Notes: generated from the sequence alone by a model not told the origin. Positions 9,828 through 18,701 are shown, numbered from the stretch's first letter. The stretch is 64,000 bases of DNA from Neotamlana laminarinivorans (GCF_020523925.1 NZ_JAJAPW010000004.1:434001-498000), one strand, 5' to 3'. Numbers and translations are program-made.

Positions 9828-10361
9828 TTAATTTTGGGTAATTGAGTTAACGGTTACTTCGCAGATTAAAGGAGTGTTGTGTTGAATTTTATTCTCGTCA
9901 CCATAGTAGCCATAGGCTTTTTGCGACGGAAAAATAAAAGTTACAGTTTCTCCGGTTTTCATAAGTTTTAAGCCCTCTCTCATGCCTGTGAACAATTCTT
10001 CTTTATCCATAGCATAGTTTTGGGTTTTTGTATCTTCGAAAGAATAAATTTCCTTTCCGCTTAAGGTTTTTACATTGTAGTTGTAGTTTACAATATCTCC
10101 AAACTTTGGTGTGCTAAGTGTATCTGCCTCAATTTTGTTATTGTAATAATACCAAAAACCATTTTCTGATGCAATGTAATTTTGCTCTTGTTTTTGCATT
10201 AACTTTTCAATTAAAGCATGTTCTGTAGCATTTAATTTTTTATTACGTTCTATAGATTCGTTAATAAAAGAGCCAGATTTTACAGTAATTGGGCGTCTTG
10301 CTTCTGGTGTTTTACAACCAAATATAAAAATGGGAATTAGTAGCGTTAAAAACTTATTCAT
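9828..10361 (-). CDS. gldI: FKBP-type isomerase lipoprotein, GldI-like gliding motility protein
   Basis: I chose the ATG at 10361, which gives 177 residues with a clean lipobox (IFIFGC, Cys16); a longer frame from 10418 would bury the signal peptide. The FKBP-like domain covers about residues 60-175, with FGDIVNYNYNVKTLSGKEI, FIFPSQKAYGYYGD and NTPLICEV. In Flavobacterium johnsoniae, GldI is an FKBP-like lipoprotein needed for gliding and T9SS-linked motility. The assignment rests on domain, length, lipobox and flavobacterial context. The start overlaps the end of the DHH gene by 8 bases. Confidence 0.82.
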   Translation of the reverse strand: MNKFLTLLIPIFIFGCKTPEARRPITVKSGSFINESIERNKKLNATEHALIEKLMQKQEQNYIASENGFWYYYNNKIEADTLSTPKFGDIVNYNYNVKTLSGKEIYSFEDTKTQNYAMDKEELFTGMREGLKLMKTGETVTFIFPSQKAYGYYGDENKIQHNTPLICEVTVNSITQN

Positions 10362-11373
10362 TGTTAAGGGCATTATTGTAAGACGGTAATATACTAATAA
10401 ATTTTTCAACTGTTTCATTTAGAGATAAACTACTTCGCCCTCCTGCAGCATTGGTGTGGCCGCCACCGTTAAAATGTTCGCGAGACATTAAGTTTACCGA
10501 AAAATTACCTTTAGATCTTAATGAGATTTTTATGATACCTTCCTGTTTATCTTCAATAAAAATTGCAGCTAAAACAATACCCTGAAGTGATAAGCCATAA
10601 TTAACAAAGCCTTCAGTAAAGCCTTTTTTATAGTTATAGCGATTAAGTTCGTCTTGAGAAAGTGTAATATAAGCCGTTTTACTTTCAGGTATGGTTTTTA
10701 AGTTGTTAAGAGCGCAACCCAATAGTTGTAAACGTTCAAAACTATTAGTGTCGTAAATATTGTTATGTATTTGCGAGTTATTAGCGCCTTTTTCAATTAA
10801 ATTGGCAATAATGTGATGTGTTTTACTAGTAGTTGATGGAAAACGAAACGAACCAGTATCAGTCATTATACCTAAATATAAGCAGGTTGCAATATCGGAA
10901 TCAATTAAATTGGTGTCGTTCAATAAATCTATGTAATTGTAAACCATTTCGCAGGTAGAGCTCATACTAACATCGCTGTAGGTATAGGTAGCATAATTAT
11001 CTGGAGCCTGATGGTGGTCTATCATTATTTTTAAAGCTTCACTGTTAGCTAGGGCGGTTTCCATTTCTCCAGTTCTGTGGAAAGCATTAAAATCTAGAGT
11101 AAAAATAACATCGGCACTATTAATTAATTTGTCGCTAGTATCTTTATCTGTTTCATATTTTAAAACAACGTTATTTCCAGGAACCCATTTTAAAAATTCT
11201 GGATAATCGTTTGGCATTATAACCTGTACATTATGATTTAATTTTTTTAAATAATGAAATAACCCTAACGATGAGCCAATAGCATCGCCATCTGGGTTTT
11301 TGTGGGCTACAATTACGATGTGTTTTGGGGTTGAAAATAAATGTTTTATGTCGAGTAAATCTTGCTTTTTCAT
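10354..11373 (-). CDS. DHH/DHHA1 phosphoesterase (NrnA-like nanoRNase/pAp phosphatase)
   Basis: A 339-residue cytoplasmic phosphoesterase. Motif HKNPDGDAIGSS (residues 24-35) and the DHH triad at 119-121 (MIDHHQAPDN) are followed by a DHHA1 domain with GGGHTNAAGG near residue 310. NrnA-type members degrade 2-5 nucleotide RNAs and dephosphorylate 3'-phosphoadenosine 5'-phosphate; which activity dominates here is not visible. It is the first gene of the minus-strand run that goes on to gldI and the immunophilin. Confidence 0.9.
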   Translation of the reverse strand: MKKQDLLDIKHLFSTPKHIVIVAHKNPDGDAIGSSLGLFHYLKKLNHNVQVIMPNDYPEFLKWVPGNNVVLKYETDKDTSDKLINSADVIFTLDFNAFHRTGEMETALANSEALKIMIDHHQAPDNYATYTYSDVSMSSTCEMVYNYIDLLNDTNLIDSDIATCLYLGIMTDTGSFRFPSTTSKTHHIIANLIEKGANNSQIHNNIYDTNSFERLQLLGCALNNLKTIPESKTAYITLSQDELNRYNYKKGFTEGFVNYGLSLQGIVLAAIFIEDKQEGIIKISLRSKGNFSVNLMSREHFNGGGHTNAAGGRSSLSLNETVEKFISILPSYNNALNNE

Positions 11374-11408
11374 AGTTTGCGAAGATACAATTTTTTAAAA
11401 TTGAATAA

Positions 11409-11439
11409 CTTGTTTTTAATTATAAATAGCGTACTTTTG
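11409..11439 (+). promoter_or_regulatory. Bacteroidota-type promoter of ndk
   Basis: TACTTTTG at 11432-11439 matches the -7 consensus TAnnTTTG. A TTG-containing -33-like element (CTTG, around 11409-11412) lies 19 bases upstream. The ndk ATG follows 21 bases downstream of the -7 box, which fits a short leader. Confidence 0.6.
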
Positions 11440-11459
11440 CAGGCAAATAAATACATTAC

Positions 11460-11879
11460 ATGGCAACAAATAGAACATTTACAATGCTTAAGCCTGATGC
11501 TGTTGAAAAAGGACACATTGGTGCAATACTAGAAAAAATTTCTGCTTCAGGTTTTAAAATTGTAGCAATGAAATTAACACAATTAACGAAAGCTGATGCT
11601 GAAGAATTTTATGCAATACACAGCGAGCGTCCGTTTTATGGAGAGTTAGTAGAGTACATGACTCGCGGGCCAATTGTTGCGGCTATTCTTGAAAAAGAAA
11701 ATGCGGTTGAAGATTTTAGAACTTTAATTGGGGCAACTAATCCAGAGGATGCAGCAGAAGGAACTATTAGAAAATTATATGCGGCTTCTATAAGTGAAAA
11801 TGCAGTGCACGGTAGCGATAGTGATGAAAACGCTGCTATTGAAGGTGCATTCCATTTTTCAGGAAGAGATACTTTCTAA
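11460..11879 (+). CDS. ndk: Nucleoside-diphosphate kinase
   Basis: Transfers the gamma phosphate between nucleoside triphosphates and diphosphates. The length of 139 residues is standard. Lys11 (TMLKPDA) and the phosphorylated His117 in [12 protein letters not shown] are present. It is monocistronic, with a promoter just upstream and a strong terminator just downstream. Confidence 0.97.
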   Translation: MATNRTFTMLKPDAVEKGHIGAILEKISASGFKIVAMKLTQLTKADAEEFYAIHSERPFYGELVEYMTRGPIVAAILEKENAVEDFRTLIGATNPEDAAEGTIRKLYAASISENAVHGSDSDENAAIEGAFHFSGRDTF

Positions 11880-11900
11880 TAATTTTTAAAATAAATACAA

Positions 11901-11933
11901 AAAAGCCCGCAACATTGTTGCGGGCTTTTGTTT
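11901..11933 (+). terminator. Strong bidirectional terminator after ndk
   Basis: A perfect 13-bp inverted repeat (AAAAGCCCGCAAC / GTTGCGGGCTTTT) with a 3-base loop, GC-rich in the middle, with A-tracts and T-tracts on both sides. It can serve ndk on the plus strand and the convergent cold-shock gene (11956-12144) on the minus strand. Confidence 0.9.
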
Positions 11934-11955
11934 CTCTTAAAAAGTTACTACTATA

Positions 11956-12144
11956 TTAAACAAGTTTTACGTTTACAGCGTTTAACCCTTTTCTTCCTTC
12001 TTGTAAATCGAATTCTACGTTGTCTCCCTGTTGAATTTCATCAATTAAACCAGAGATGTGAACAAAATGTTCTTTGTTTGAACCTTCTTCTGTAATAAAA
12101 CCAAACCCTTTGGTATCGTTGAAGAATTTAACTGTTCCTGTCAT
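11956..12144 (-). CDS. Cold-shock domain protein (CspA family), copy 1
   Basis: A 62-residue single cold-shock domain with RNP1 (KGFGFI) and RNP2 (HFVHIS), the RNA/ssDNA-binding aromatic face. It is highly similar to the adjacent copy at 12317-12508: both end in NVEFDLQEGRKGLNAVNVK. This points to tandem duplication. It lies downstream of a terminator that closes the other copy, so it probably has its own promoter or is expressed by readthrough. Confidence 0.93.
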   Translation of the reverse strand: MTGTVKFFNDTKGFGFITEEGSNKEHFVHISGLIDEIQQGDNVEFDLQEGRKGLNAVNVKLV

Positions 12145-12250
12145 TTTTTTTTAAGATATTAAATTAATTATTTGTGTTAATGCAAACTCAGTGCCAAATA
12201 ATAATTATTAGCTATCTATTTAACAAAAAGTTAGACGACCGAAAGATAAA

Positions 12251-12290
12251 AAAAAAGCCTATTGAAAATAAATTTTCAACAGACTTTTTT
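12251..12290 (-). terminator. Terminator of cold-shock gene copy 2
   Basis: A 19-bp inverted repeat with a 2-base loop (arms 12251-12269 and 12272-12290). The two non-Watson-Crick positions become G-U pairs in the minus-strand transcript, and the arm ends in a run of T on that strand. This polarity supports its use by the gene at 12317-12508. Confidence 0.75.
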
Positions 12291-12316
12291 AATCTTGTAA
12301 GTGTTAAAGTATATGT

Positions 12317-12508
12317 TTAGATTACTTTTACGTTTACGGCGTTTAATCCTTTTCTACCTTCTTGTAGATCGAATTCAACATTATCGCCTTCACGAATTTC
12401 ATCGATAAGTCCTGAAATGTGTACGAAATGTTCTTTGTTGTTGTCGTCTTCTACGATAAATCCAAATCCTTTTGAATCATTGAAGAATTTTACGGTACCT
12501 TTACTCAT
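12317..12508 (-). CDS. Cold-shock domain protein (CspA family), copy 2
   Basis: A 63-residue cold-shock domain with KGFGFI and HFVHIS. It differs from the neighbouring copy mainly at the N terminus and in a few charged loop residues. Tandem csp genes usually differ in regulation rather than chemistry. A terminator (12251-12290) separates the two, so they can be controlled independently. Confidence 0.93.
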   Translation of the reverse strand: MSKGTVKFFNDSKGFGFIVEDDNNKEHFVHISGLIDEIREGDNVEFDLQEGRKGLNAVNVKVI

Positions 12509-12601
12509 TGTGTTTTTATTAAATTAAGGGGCAAAGGTAATGTAAATAAGTATAGTAACCGGTATTTTAGTAGTTTATTTTAAATAAATTTTAAAATGTA
12601 T

Positions 12602-12898
12602 TTATCTTAAAATCAGTTTTTTAATAATTTCTTTGCCTAACTCTTCATTAAGCATGTTAATTATTTTTTGTTTTCCGTAGCTTAATTCTTCACGAAGTAC
12701 ACTGGAACTTAAACTAACATAAAGGGTTTCACGCTCTAAACTAACTGAAGTGGTATAGTTGTTTATGCCGTTACCCATTAAATTTTCCCAGGCATTGGCA
12801 ACGTTTACTTTATCTAGGCCTTTATCTAACTTGTTGGTTTCAACAAACTGCTTTAGCGCATCGCTAATACTTAAGTGGTCGTGGTTTCGTTTTGCCAT
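12602..12898 (-). CDS. DUF721 (DciA-like) protein
   Basis: A 98-residue protein of the DUF721 family (VANAWENLMGNGINNYTTS, then LSSSVLREELSYGKQKI). The family includes DciA, the helicase-loading factor of bacteria that lack DnaC. It directly follows recF with a 5-base gap, a common arrangement that fits a replication role. A DciA function is inferred only from family and context. Confidence 0.8.
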   Translation of the reverse strand: MAKRNHDHLSISDALKQFVETNKLDKGLDKVNVANAWENLMGNGINNYTTSVSLERETLYVSLSSSVLREELSYGKQKIINMLNEELGKEIIKKLILR

Positions 12899-12903
12899 AG
12901 TTT

Positions 12904-13983
12904 TTACAGGTTAAATATCTCGTAGCTTTGGTGTACTTGTTTTACAGCATTTTCGGTTCGGTTAGCATGTGTATCGCTAATAAATAACTGGCCAAAATTT
13001 TCATCGTCAACTAATTTAATAATTTGTGCAACTCGGTTTTCATCTAATTTATCAAAAATATCATCGAGTAATAAAATAGGATTAACGCCGCTTTGGGCTT
13101 TTATAAAATCGAACTGTGCTAATTTTAAAGCTATTAAAAATGATTTTTGTTGTCCTTGGCTCCCGAATTTTTTAATGGGGTGCGTTTCAATATTAAATTG
13201 TAAATCGTCTTTATGTATGCCAACACTAGTGTATTGTAGTGCTTTATCTTTATTAATGGCTTGTTTTAAAAGTGTGTTTAAATCATTATCAAATAAATGG
13301 CTATTGTATACCAAATCTACCTCTTCATTACCATTACTAATAGCGTTGTAGCGCGACTTAAAAATAGGAATAAATTCTTGTAAAAAGGCATCACGTTTTT
13401 TAAAAACTTGAGAGCCGTATTCGTTTAATTGGTTGTTATAAACATCTAGTGTGTCTTGATTAAACGTATGGTTTAGTGCAAAATATTTTAATAATGCATT
13501 ACGTTGTGCAAGAGTTTTATTATAACTAATTAATTGGTTTAAATAAGTTTTGTCGCTTTGCGAAATTACGCTATCAATAAATTTTCGGCGGGTATCGCTA
13601 CCTTCAATAATTAAGTCTCTATCGGCTGGCGAAATAATAACTAAAGGTAAAAAACCAATATGTTCACTAAATTTTTCGTAAGCTTTTCCGTTACGTTTAA
13701 TAATTTTTTTTTGACCACGTTTTAGGCTTATTGTTATTTTTTCTTCCGTTTCAATTTTTTCATAATTACCATTTATTACAAAAAAATCTTCATCATGTTT
13801 TATGTTTTGCGATGCTACAGGGTTAAAATAACTTTTTCCGAAAGATAAATGATAAATTGCATCGAGTACATTTGTTTTTCCAATACCATTATTACCAACA
13901 ATACAGTTAATTTTGTTGTTAAAAACAAACGATTTACTCTCAAAATTTTTGTAATTAAGTAAAGAAAGTGATTTTAAAATCAT
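12904..13983 (-). CDS. recF: DNA replication/repair protein RecF
   Basis: An SMC-like ATPase that helps load RecA at gaps. I chose the ATG at 13983 ([14 protein letters not shown]), which gives 359 residues, over a start four codons upstream. Walker A GNNGIGKT is at 30-37, the signature region [18 protein letters not shown] near 275, and Walker [12 protein letters not shown] near 310. It is co-transcribed with the DUF721 gene. Confidence 0.95.
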   Translation of the reverse strand: MILKSLSLLNYKNFESKSFVFNNKINCIVGNNGIGKTNVLDAIYHLSFGKSYFNPVASQNIKHDEDFFVINGNYEKIETEEKITISLKRGQKKIIKRNGKAYEKFSEHIGFLPLVIISPADRDLIIEGSDTRRKFIDSVISQSDKTYLNQLISYNKTLAQRNALLKYFALNHTFNQDTLDVYNNQLNEYGSQVFKKRDAFLQEFIPIFKSRYNAISNGNEEVDLVYNSHLFDNDLNTLLKQAINKDKALQYTSVGIHKDDLQFNIETHPIKKFGSQGQQKSFLIALKLAQFDFIKAQSGVNPILLLDDIFDKLDENRVAQIIKLVDDENFGQLFISDTHANRTENAVKQVHQSYEIFNL

Positions 13984-14066
13984 AAAAAAAGGCAACTATA
14001 AATGCATTTAAAGGCTTGCAAGCTTAAAGAAGCGCAAATTATTGAAAAATATCAAATAAATAGGCT

Positions 14067-14095
14067 TTTAGTTATGAAGAAAAATTTTATTTTTG
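14067..14095 (+). promoter_or_regulatory. Promoter upstream of the TPR-ribH operon
   Basis: TATTTTTG at 14088-14095 matches TAnnTTTG exactly. A TTTA element at 14067-14070 lies 17 bases upstream and resembles the -33 TTTG. The TPR gene starts 27 bases downstream. Confidence 0.55.
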
Positions 14096-14121
14096 CGCCA
14101 CATTAATTTAGACAGCATAGC

Positions 14122-14898
14122 ATGGCGACTTATAAAAAGAAAGGTGGGAAACCACAAACAAAAGTAGAAAAGCAAATTGATATTGAAGAGGATTCTACTA
14201 CGGCTGAAGTATTTAATACTTTAGATGAAACAGCTTCAAAAACAGAGGCTTTTGTAGAAAAAAATCAAAAATATATATTTATTATAATTGGTGTTGTAGC
14301 CTTAATAGTTCTTGGTTCTATGGGGTACAAAGAGTTTATTGCTAAGCCAAAACAAACTAACGCCATGAACGATATGTTCCAGGCGCAAAAGTATTTTAAT
14401 GAGGCTGTAAATAATGCAGGTACAGCAAAAGATTCATTATTTAATTTAGCATTAACTGGAGGAGAAGGTAAATTCGGTATGTTAGATATTATTGATGAAT
14501 ACAGCGGAACACCGTCTGCTAATTTAGCAAATTATTATGCTGGTACGGCATACTTAAATTTGAAAGATTACAAAAATGCTATTGAGTATTTAAGTGATTT
14601 TAGCAGTGAAGATGAGGTTTTAGCCCCATTAGCAAAAGGAAATATAGGTGATGCCTTTGCACAATTAAACCAACAAGAAGATGCTTTAAGTTACTATGAA
14701 GAAGCAGCAAATATGCGAGATAACGAATACACTACACCAATGTATTTGTACAAAGCAGGTGTAATAGCTTTAGAATTAGGAAAAGCAAGTAAAGCATTAG
14801 GTTACTTCGAGACTATAAAAGAAGATTACTCTAATTCAACTGAAGCTTCGCAGGTTGAAGTTTTAATTGGTAAAGCGCAAGTGTTGGCTAATAAATAA
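14122..14898 (+). CDS. Membrane-anchored tetratricopeptide repeat protein
   Basis: A 258-residue protein with a Lys-rich cytoplasmic N terminus, one membrane segment at about 51-69 (YIFIIIGVVALIVLGSMGY) and TPR helices from about 125 to 250 (PSANLANYYAGTAYLNLKDY and AAIEYL-like repeats). The topology resembles YfgM-type periplasmic TPR proteins, which bind secretion chaperones, but no orthology is claimed. It is the first gene of a unit with ribH (3 bases apart). Confidence 0.8.
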   Translation: MATYKKKGGKPQTKVEKQIDIEEDSTTAEVFNTLDETASKTEAFVEKNQKYIFIIIGVVALIVLGSMGYKEFIAKPKQTNAMNDMFQAQKYFNEAVNNAGTAKDSLFNLALTGGEGKFGMLDIIDEYSGTPSANLANYYAGTAYLNLKDYKNAIEYLSDFSSEDEVLAPLAKGNIGDAFAQLNQQEDALSYYEEAANMRDNEYTTPMYLYKAGVIALELGKASKALGYFETIKEDYSNSTEASQVEVLIGKAQVLANK

Positions 14899-14901
14899 TA
14901 T

Positions 14902-15387
14902 ATGGCTACAAAAAATAAAAACTTATCACAATACGATAAAAACACAATCCCAAACGCGAATAACTTTCGGTTTGGGATTGTTGTTTCAGAGTGGAACGAA
15001 AACATCACAGAAGGTTTATACCAAGGTGCTTTTGATGCCTTAATTGATAACGGTGTACCTCACAATTCTATAATTCGTTGGGATGTACCAGGAAGCTTCG
15101 AGCTAATTTATGGCTGCAAAAAAATGATAGAGCAAAATGTTGATGCTGTAATTGCTATTGGAAGTGTAATACAAGGCGAAACCAAACACTTTGATTTTGT
15201 TTGCGAAGGTGTTACTCAAGGTATAAAAGATTTAAATATAATTACAGATACACCAGTAGTATTTTGTGTACTTACCGATAATACCATGCAGCAAGCCATA
15301 GATCGTGCTGGAGGTAAACATGGAAATAAAGGTACAGAGGCCGCTATAGCTGCAATAAAAATGGCTAATTTAAGGTCAAATAATTAA
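14902..15387 (+). CDS. ribH: 6,7-dimethyl-8-ribityllumazine synthase
   Basis: The penultimate step of riboflavin synthesis: condensation of 5-amino-6-ribitylaminouracil with 3,4-dihydroxy-2-butanone 4-phosphate. The 161 residues include WNENITEGLYQGA, WDVPGSFELI, GSVIQGETKHFDFV (with the catalytic His) and the C-terminal GGKHGNKGTEAA. No other rib gene is in the window. Confidence 0.96.
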   Translation: MATKNKNLSQYDKNTIPNANNFRFGIVVSEWNENITEGLYQGAFDALIDNGVPHNSIIRWDVPGSFELIYGCKKMIEQNVDAVIAIGSVIQGETKHFDFVCEGVTQGIKDLNIITDTPVVFCVLTDNTMQQAIDRAGGKHGNKGTEAAIAAIKMANLRSNN

Positions 15388-15511
15388 TAGTAAACTTTTT
15401 TAAGTCATCAACAGTCTCCCGTCATTAAGCATTAATGTTAACAATTTTTGGCATTTCTCCACTTAGTTTCTGCCTATTTTTAAGTATTTTTGGGGTTTAA
15501 ATACCACAATT

Positions 15512-15742
15512 TTGTTTAAACAACGTAAGCCCAGAACTTTTAATTATCAACCTCGATTTTCAAAGGAAAATAAAGAACAATCTCACGAAAGTGAAACAGA
15601 TAAAAAAGACTTTGCTTCAAAATGGCGAAATAGTGTTGGTAACAGAAAAAAAGTAAAAGGCATTATGCCAATGCGTACTTTAATTTTGGCTTTGGTATTA
15701 TTATTGATTTGTATGTATTTACTCGAAAAAAAATACATGTAA
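15512..15742 (+). CDS. Small membrane-tail protein with FNYQPR motif (copy 1)
   Basis: A 76-residue protein that starts at a TTG: a basic, Gln/Glu/Ser-rich N terminus with RTFNYQPRF, then a single C-terminal hydrophobic helix (LILALVLLLICMYLL). It is a likely paralogue of the next gene, which shares the FNYQPR motif and layout. A TATTTTTG box at 15485-15492 lies 20 bases upstream. Function is unknown. Proteins of this type downstream of ribH can carry a riboflavin synthase label by adjacency; nothing in this sequence supports that. Confidence 0.65.
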   Translation: MFKQRKPRTFNYQPRFSKENKEQSHESETDKKDFASKWRNSVGNRKKVKGIMPMRTLILALVLLLICMYLLEKKYM

Positions 15743-15758
15743 CTTAAAGCTAAACAGT

Positions 15759-16040
15759 ATGGGACTTTTAAAAACACGTAAAAACAAAAAATTTAATTAT
15801 CAACCACGTTATTTTGACGATAAAGGTGAAGGTAATCCGTTTGAAATTAAACATAAATTCGACAATTTTAGAAAAACCGTTGAAACTAATAAAAGTATAA
15901 AAACCCGATTTAACGAAGCTTTAGACGATTATAAAAATCCAGATAAAGAAGCTAATAGGAGAATTTTAATTATAGTTGGAGTTTTAGTTTTAATATTTTT
16001 ATTTATAATCGATTTCGATTTATCTATATTTTTTTCATAA
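15759..16040 (+). CDS. Small membrane-tail protein with FNYQPR motif (copy 2)
   Basis: A 93-residue protein with a basic N terminus (KTRKNKKFNYQPRYF), a charged middle section and a C-terminal membrane helix (ILIIVGVLVLIFLFII). It resembles the upstream 76-residue protein in motif and topology: cytoplasmic motif, tail anchor. It is 6 bases ahead of mutL, so probably co-transcribed with it. Function is unknown. Confidence 0.72.
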   Translation: MGLLKTRKNKKFNYQPRYFDDKGEGNPFEIKHKFDNFRKTVETNKSIKTRFNEALDDYKNPDKEANRRILIIVGVLVLIFLFIIDFDLSIFFS

Positions 16041-16046
16041 TAATTT

Positions 16047-17927
16047 ATGGCAGACATTATACAACTTTTACCCGATCATGTAGCAAATCAAATAGCCGCA
16101 GGAGAAGTTGTACAGCGTCCAGCTTCGGTAGTAAAAGAACTTCTTGAAAATGCTATTGATGCAGGAGCTAATACTATAAAATTAATTATTAAAGATGCAG
16201 GTAAAACCTTAGTACAGGTAATAGATGATGGCAAGGGCATGAGTACTACAGATGCACGTTTAAGTTTTGAGCGTCATGCTACTTCAAAAATTAAATCTGC
16301 AGACGATTTATTTCAACTTAATACTAAAGGATTTCGTGGTGAAGCTCTGGCGAGTATTGCAGCCATTGCCCATGTAGAGCTTAAAACAAAACAAGAAACA
16401 GACGATGTTGGAAACACCATACAAATAGAGGGTAGCAAGGTGGTTACACAAGAAATTGTGGTAACCCCAAAAGGCACATCGGTTGCGGTAAAAAACTTGT
16501 TTTTTAATATACCAGCACGACGTAATTTTTTAAAATCTGATGCGGTAGAATTACGCCATATTATGGATGAGTTTCATCGTGTAGCTTTAGCTCATCCTTC
16601 TATGAATTTTCTTTTTTACAATAACGGAAGCGAAACCTTTAATTTGCCGGTTAGTAATTTTAGGCAGCGTATTGTAAATATTTTTGGAAGTAAAACCAAT
16701 GAAAAGTTGGTGCCAGTTAACGAAGATACCGAAGTACTTAAAATTTCTGGTTTTGTTGGTAAGCCCGAGTTTGCAAAAAAAACACGAGGTGAGCAGTATT
16801 TTTTTGTGAATAATAGATTTATAAAAAGTGCTTATTTAAATCATGCAATTGCCTCGGCGTTTGAGGGTTTGTTAAAAAACGGAACACACGCGAGCTATTT
16901 TTTAAATTTAGATGTAGATCCGCAAACCATAGATATTAATATTCATCCCACTAAAACCGAAATTAAGTTTGACGACGAGCATACGCTTTACGCTATTTTA
17001 CGTTCTGCTGTAAAACATAGTTTAGGGCAATTTAATATAGCACCAGTTTTAGATTTTGATAGAGATCCTAATTTAGATACCTCGTATACCCAGCAAAAAA
17101 TTAATATTAAAGCACCGCAAATTGAGGTTGATAGAAGTTTTAATCCGTTTAAAAACGAGCCTATTAAAACAGAATCTAAATCGTCTTTCTCAGGTAGACA
17201 AACCACATCGTTCAAGCCAACACCTAATAATTGGGATAGTTTGTATGTTGGCGTGGCTTCAAAAGAAATAAATAATAATAACGAAACACTTGTAGATTTT
17301 AGTGAAGTTCAATTTGAAAGTGAAGAGCAAACAGCTTCAATGTTTGATAATGATGAGGTAGAACAAGCTAATACAACCTATCAAATTCACAATAAATACA
17401 TTGTAAGCACAATAAAATCTGGTATGTTGGTTATCGATCAATACCGTGCACATCAAAGGGTTTTATATGAAGATTTTTTAAAGAATCTTACTATAAAAGA
17501 AGCTACAAGTCAGCAGTTATTATTTCCGCTACAGCTACATTTTTCAAAACAAGATGTAGAAATCATCAGTCAATTAAAAGAAGATTTAGAATTTACAGGA
17601 TTTTTATTTTCAGAAATAACTAAAGAAACAGTTGAAATTACTGGGGTTCCGGTGGGTGTTCCCGAAAGCGAAGTGTCTATTATTTTAGAACAGTTAATAA
17701 GCGATGTAGAAAACGAGGTGCCTGATAGTAATTTTAGTGCGGCCGATTTACTAGCGAAATCTATGGCTAAAAGTTTAGCAATCAAAACAGGGCAGGCTTT
17801 AAAAAAAGATGAGCAAGAACACTTGGTAAATAAACTTTTTGCTTGTAAAGAGCCAAACGTTTCCCCAGCTAATAAAACAACATTTATTACTATGAGTGTT
17901 GATGAGTTAGATAAAAAATTTATATGA
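16047..17927 (+). CDS. mutL: DNA mismatch repair protein MutL
   Basis: The 626-residue protein has the GHKL ATPase motifs ENAIDAGA, DDGKGM and TKGFRGEALASI, followed by GTSVAVKNLFFNIPARRNF. The C-terminal dimerisation domain follows a low-complexity linker (about 340-440). The usual endonuclease motif DQHA(X)2E(X)4E is altered here: residues 464-475 read DQYRAHQRVLYE, so the His and the first Glu are replaced, and the CPHGRP-type motif is not recognisable (CKEPNVSPANK from Cys600). ATPase and matchmaker functions look intact. Confidence 0.95.
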   Translation: MADIIQLLPDHVANQIAAGEVVQRPASVVKELLENAIDAGANTIKLIIKDAGKTLVQVIDDGKGMSTTDARLSFERHATSKIKSADDLFQLNTKGFRGEALASIAAIAHVELKTKQETDDVGNTIQIEGSKVVTQEIVVTPKGTSVAVKNLFFNIPARRNFLKSDAVELRHIMDEFHRVALAHPSMNFLFYNNGSETFNLPVSNFRQRIVNIFGSKTNEKLVPVNEDTEVLKISGFVGKPEFAKKTRGEQYFFVNNRFIKSAYLNHAIASAFEGLLKNGTHASYFLNLDVDPQTIDINIHPTKTEIKFDDEHTLYAILRSAVKHSLGQFNIAPVLDFDRDPNLDTSYTQQKINIKAPQIEVDRSFNPFKNEPIKTESKSSFSGRQTTSFKPTPNNWDSLYVGVASKEINNNNETLVDFSEVQFESEEQTASMFDNDEVEQANTTYQIHNKYIVSTIKSGMLVIDQYRAHQRVLYEDFLKNLTIKEATSQQLLFPLQLHFSKQDVEIISQLKEDLEFTGFLFSEITKETVEITGVPVGVPESEVSIILEQLISDVENEVPDSNFSAADLLAKSMAKSLAIKTGQALKKDEQEHLVNKLFACKEPNVSPANKTTFITMSVDELDKKFI

Positions 17928-17972
17928 TGTAACCTCTGTCATATAGAGGTATACAAAAAGAGAATTTAAATT

Positions 17973-18701
17973 ATGATGAGAATTTCAGATACCGTAAAAC
18001 ATTTAATAATTATTAATGTATTAGTGTTTATAGGTACATTAACAATAGGTGGAGGTCAATTATTTTATGAATGGTTTGCCTTATATTTTCCAAAAAACGA
18101 AGCGTTTAAACCTTGGCAAATTGTTACACATATGTTTATGCATGGTGGCTTTACACATTTGTTATTTAATATGTTTGCCCTTTGGATGTTTGGTTCGCCT
18201 GTAGAGAATGTTTTAGGCTCAAAGCGATTTTTGTTTATATATTTTTCTGCTGGTTTAGGAGCTGTGGCATTACAGTTAGGGTATTATTATTTTAAATATA
18301 TTCCTATGGAGCAAGAAGCTATGGCTTTAGGTTTTTCGCAAGATCAAATTGTAGAAGTATTTAAAGAAGGCAAAGTATTTCGTGCAATAGGGCAAGAGTT
18401 TAATGAAATTTATTATGCTTCAATGGTTGGTGCGTCAGGATGTATTATGGGAATTTTAGCTGCTTTTGGAATGATGAACCCCAATGCAGAACTTATGATG
18501 ATTTTTCTTCCAATTCCTATAAAAGCCAAGTATTTTATCCCAGGAATTATTATATTAGACTTAGTTTCAGGTATAACAGGGCAATCCTTTTTTAGCCCAA
18601 GTAATACGGCTTATATGGCTCACGTTGGTGGTGCTATTACCGGATTTATTATTATGTGGTATTGGAAAAAAAATCAGTTTAACCAAAATCGTTGGTATTA
18701 A
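17973..18701 (+). CDS. Rhomboid family intramembrane serine protease (first of a pair)
   Basis: A 242-residue polytopic protein. HMFMHGGFTHLLFNMFALW (residues 53-71) is the rhomboid N-terminal signature, Ser155 lies in GASGCIMG and His217 in MAHVGGAITG, giving an intact Ser-His dyad. A roughly 40-residue polar insertion (about 108-148) separates the early helices from the Ser helix. Its substrate is unknown. The stop codon overlaps the start of the second rhomboid (TAATG). Confidence 0.92.
   Translation: MMRISDTVKHLIIINVLVFIGTLTIGGGQLFYEWFALYFPKNEAFKPWQIVTHMFMHGGFTHLLFNMFALWMFGSPVENVLGSKRFLFIYFSAGLGAVALQLGYYYFKYIPMEQEAMALGFSQDQIVEVFKEGKVFRAIGQEFNEIYYASMVGASGCIMGILAAFGMMNPNAELMMIFLPIPIKAKYFIPGIIILDLVSGITGQSFFSPSNTAYMAHVGGAITGFIIMWYWKKNQFNQNRWY

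Noticed and set aside
17932-17950. A 6-bp hairpin (ACCTCT/AGAGGT) between mutL and the first rhomboid gene
   Set aside because: The stem is short and no T-run follows on either strand, so I do not call it a terminator.
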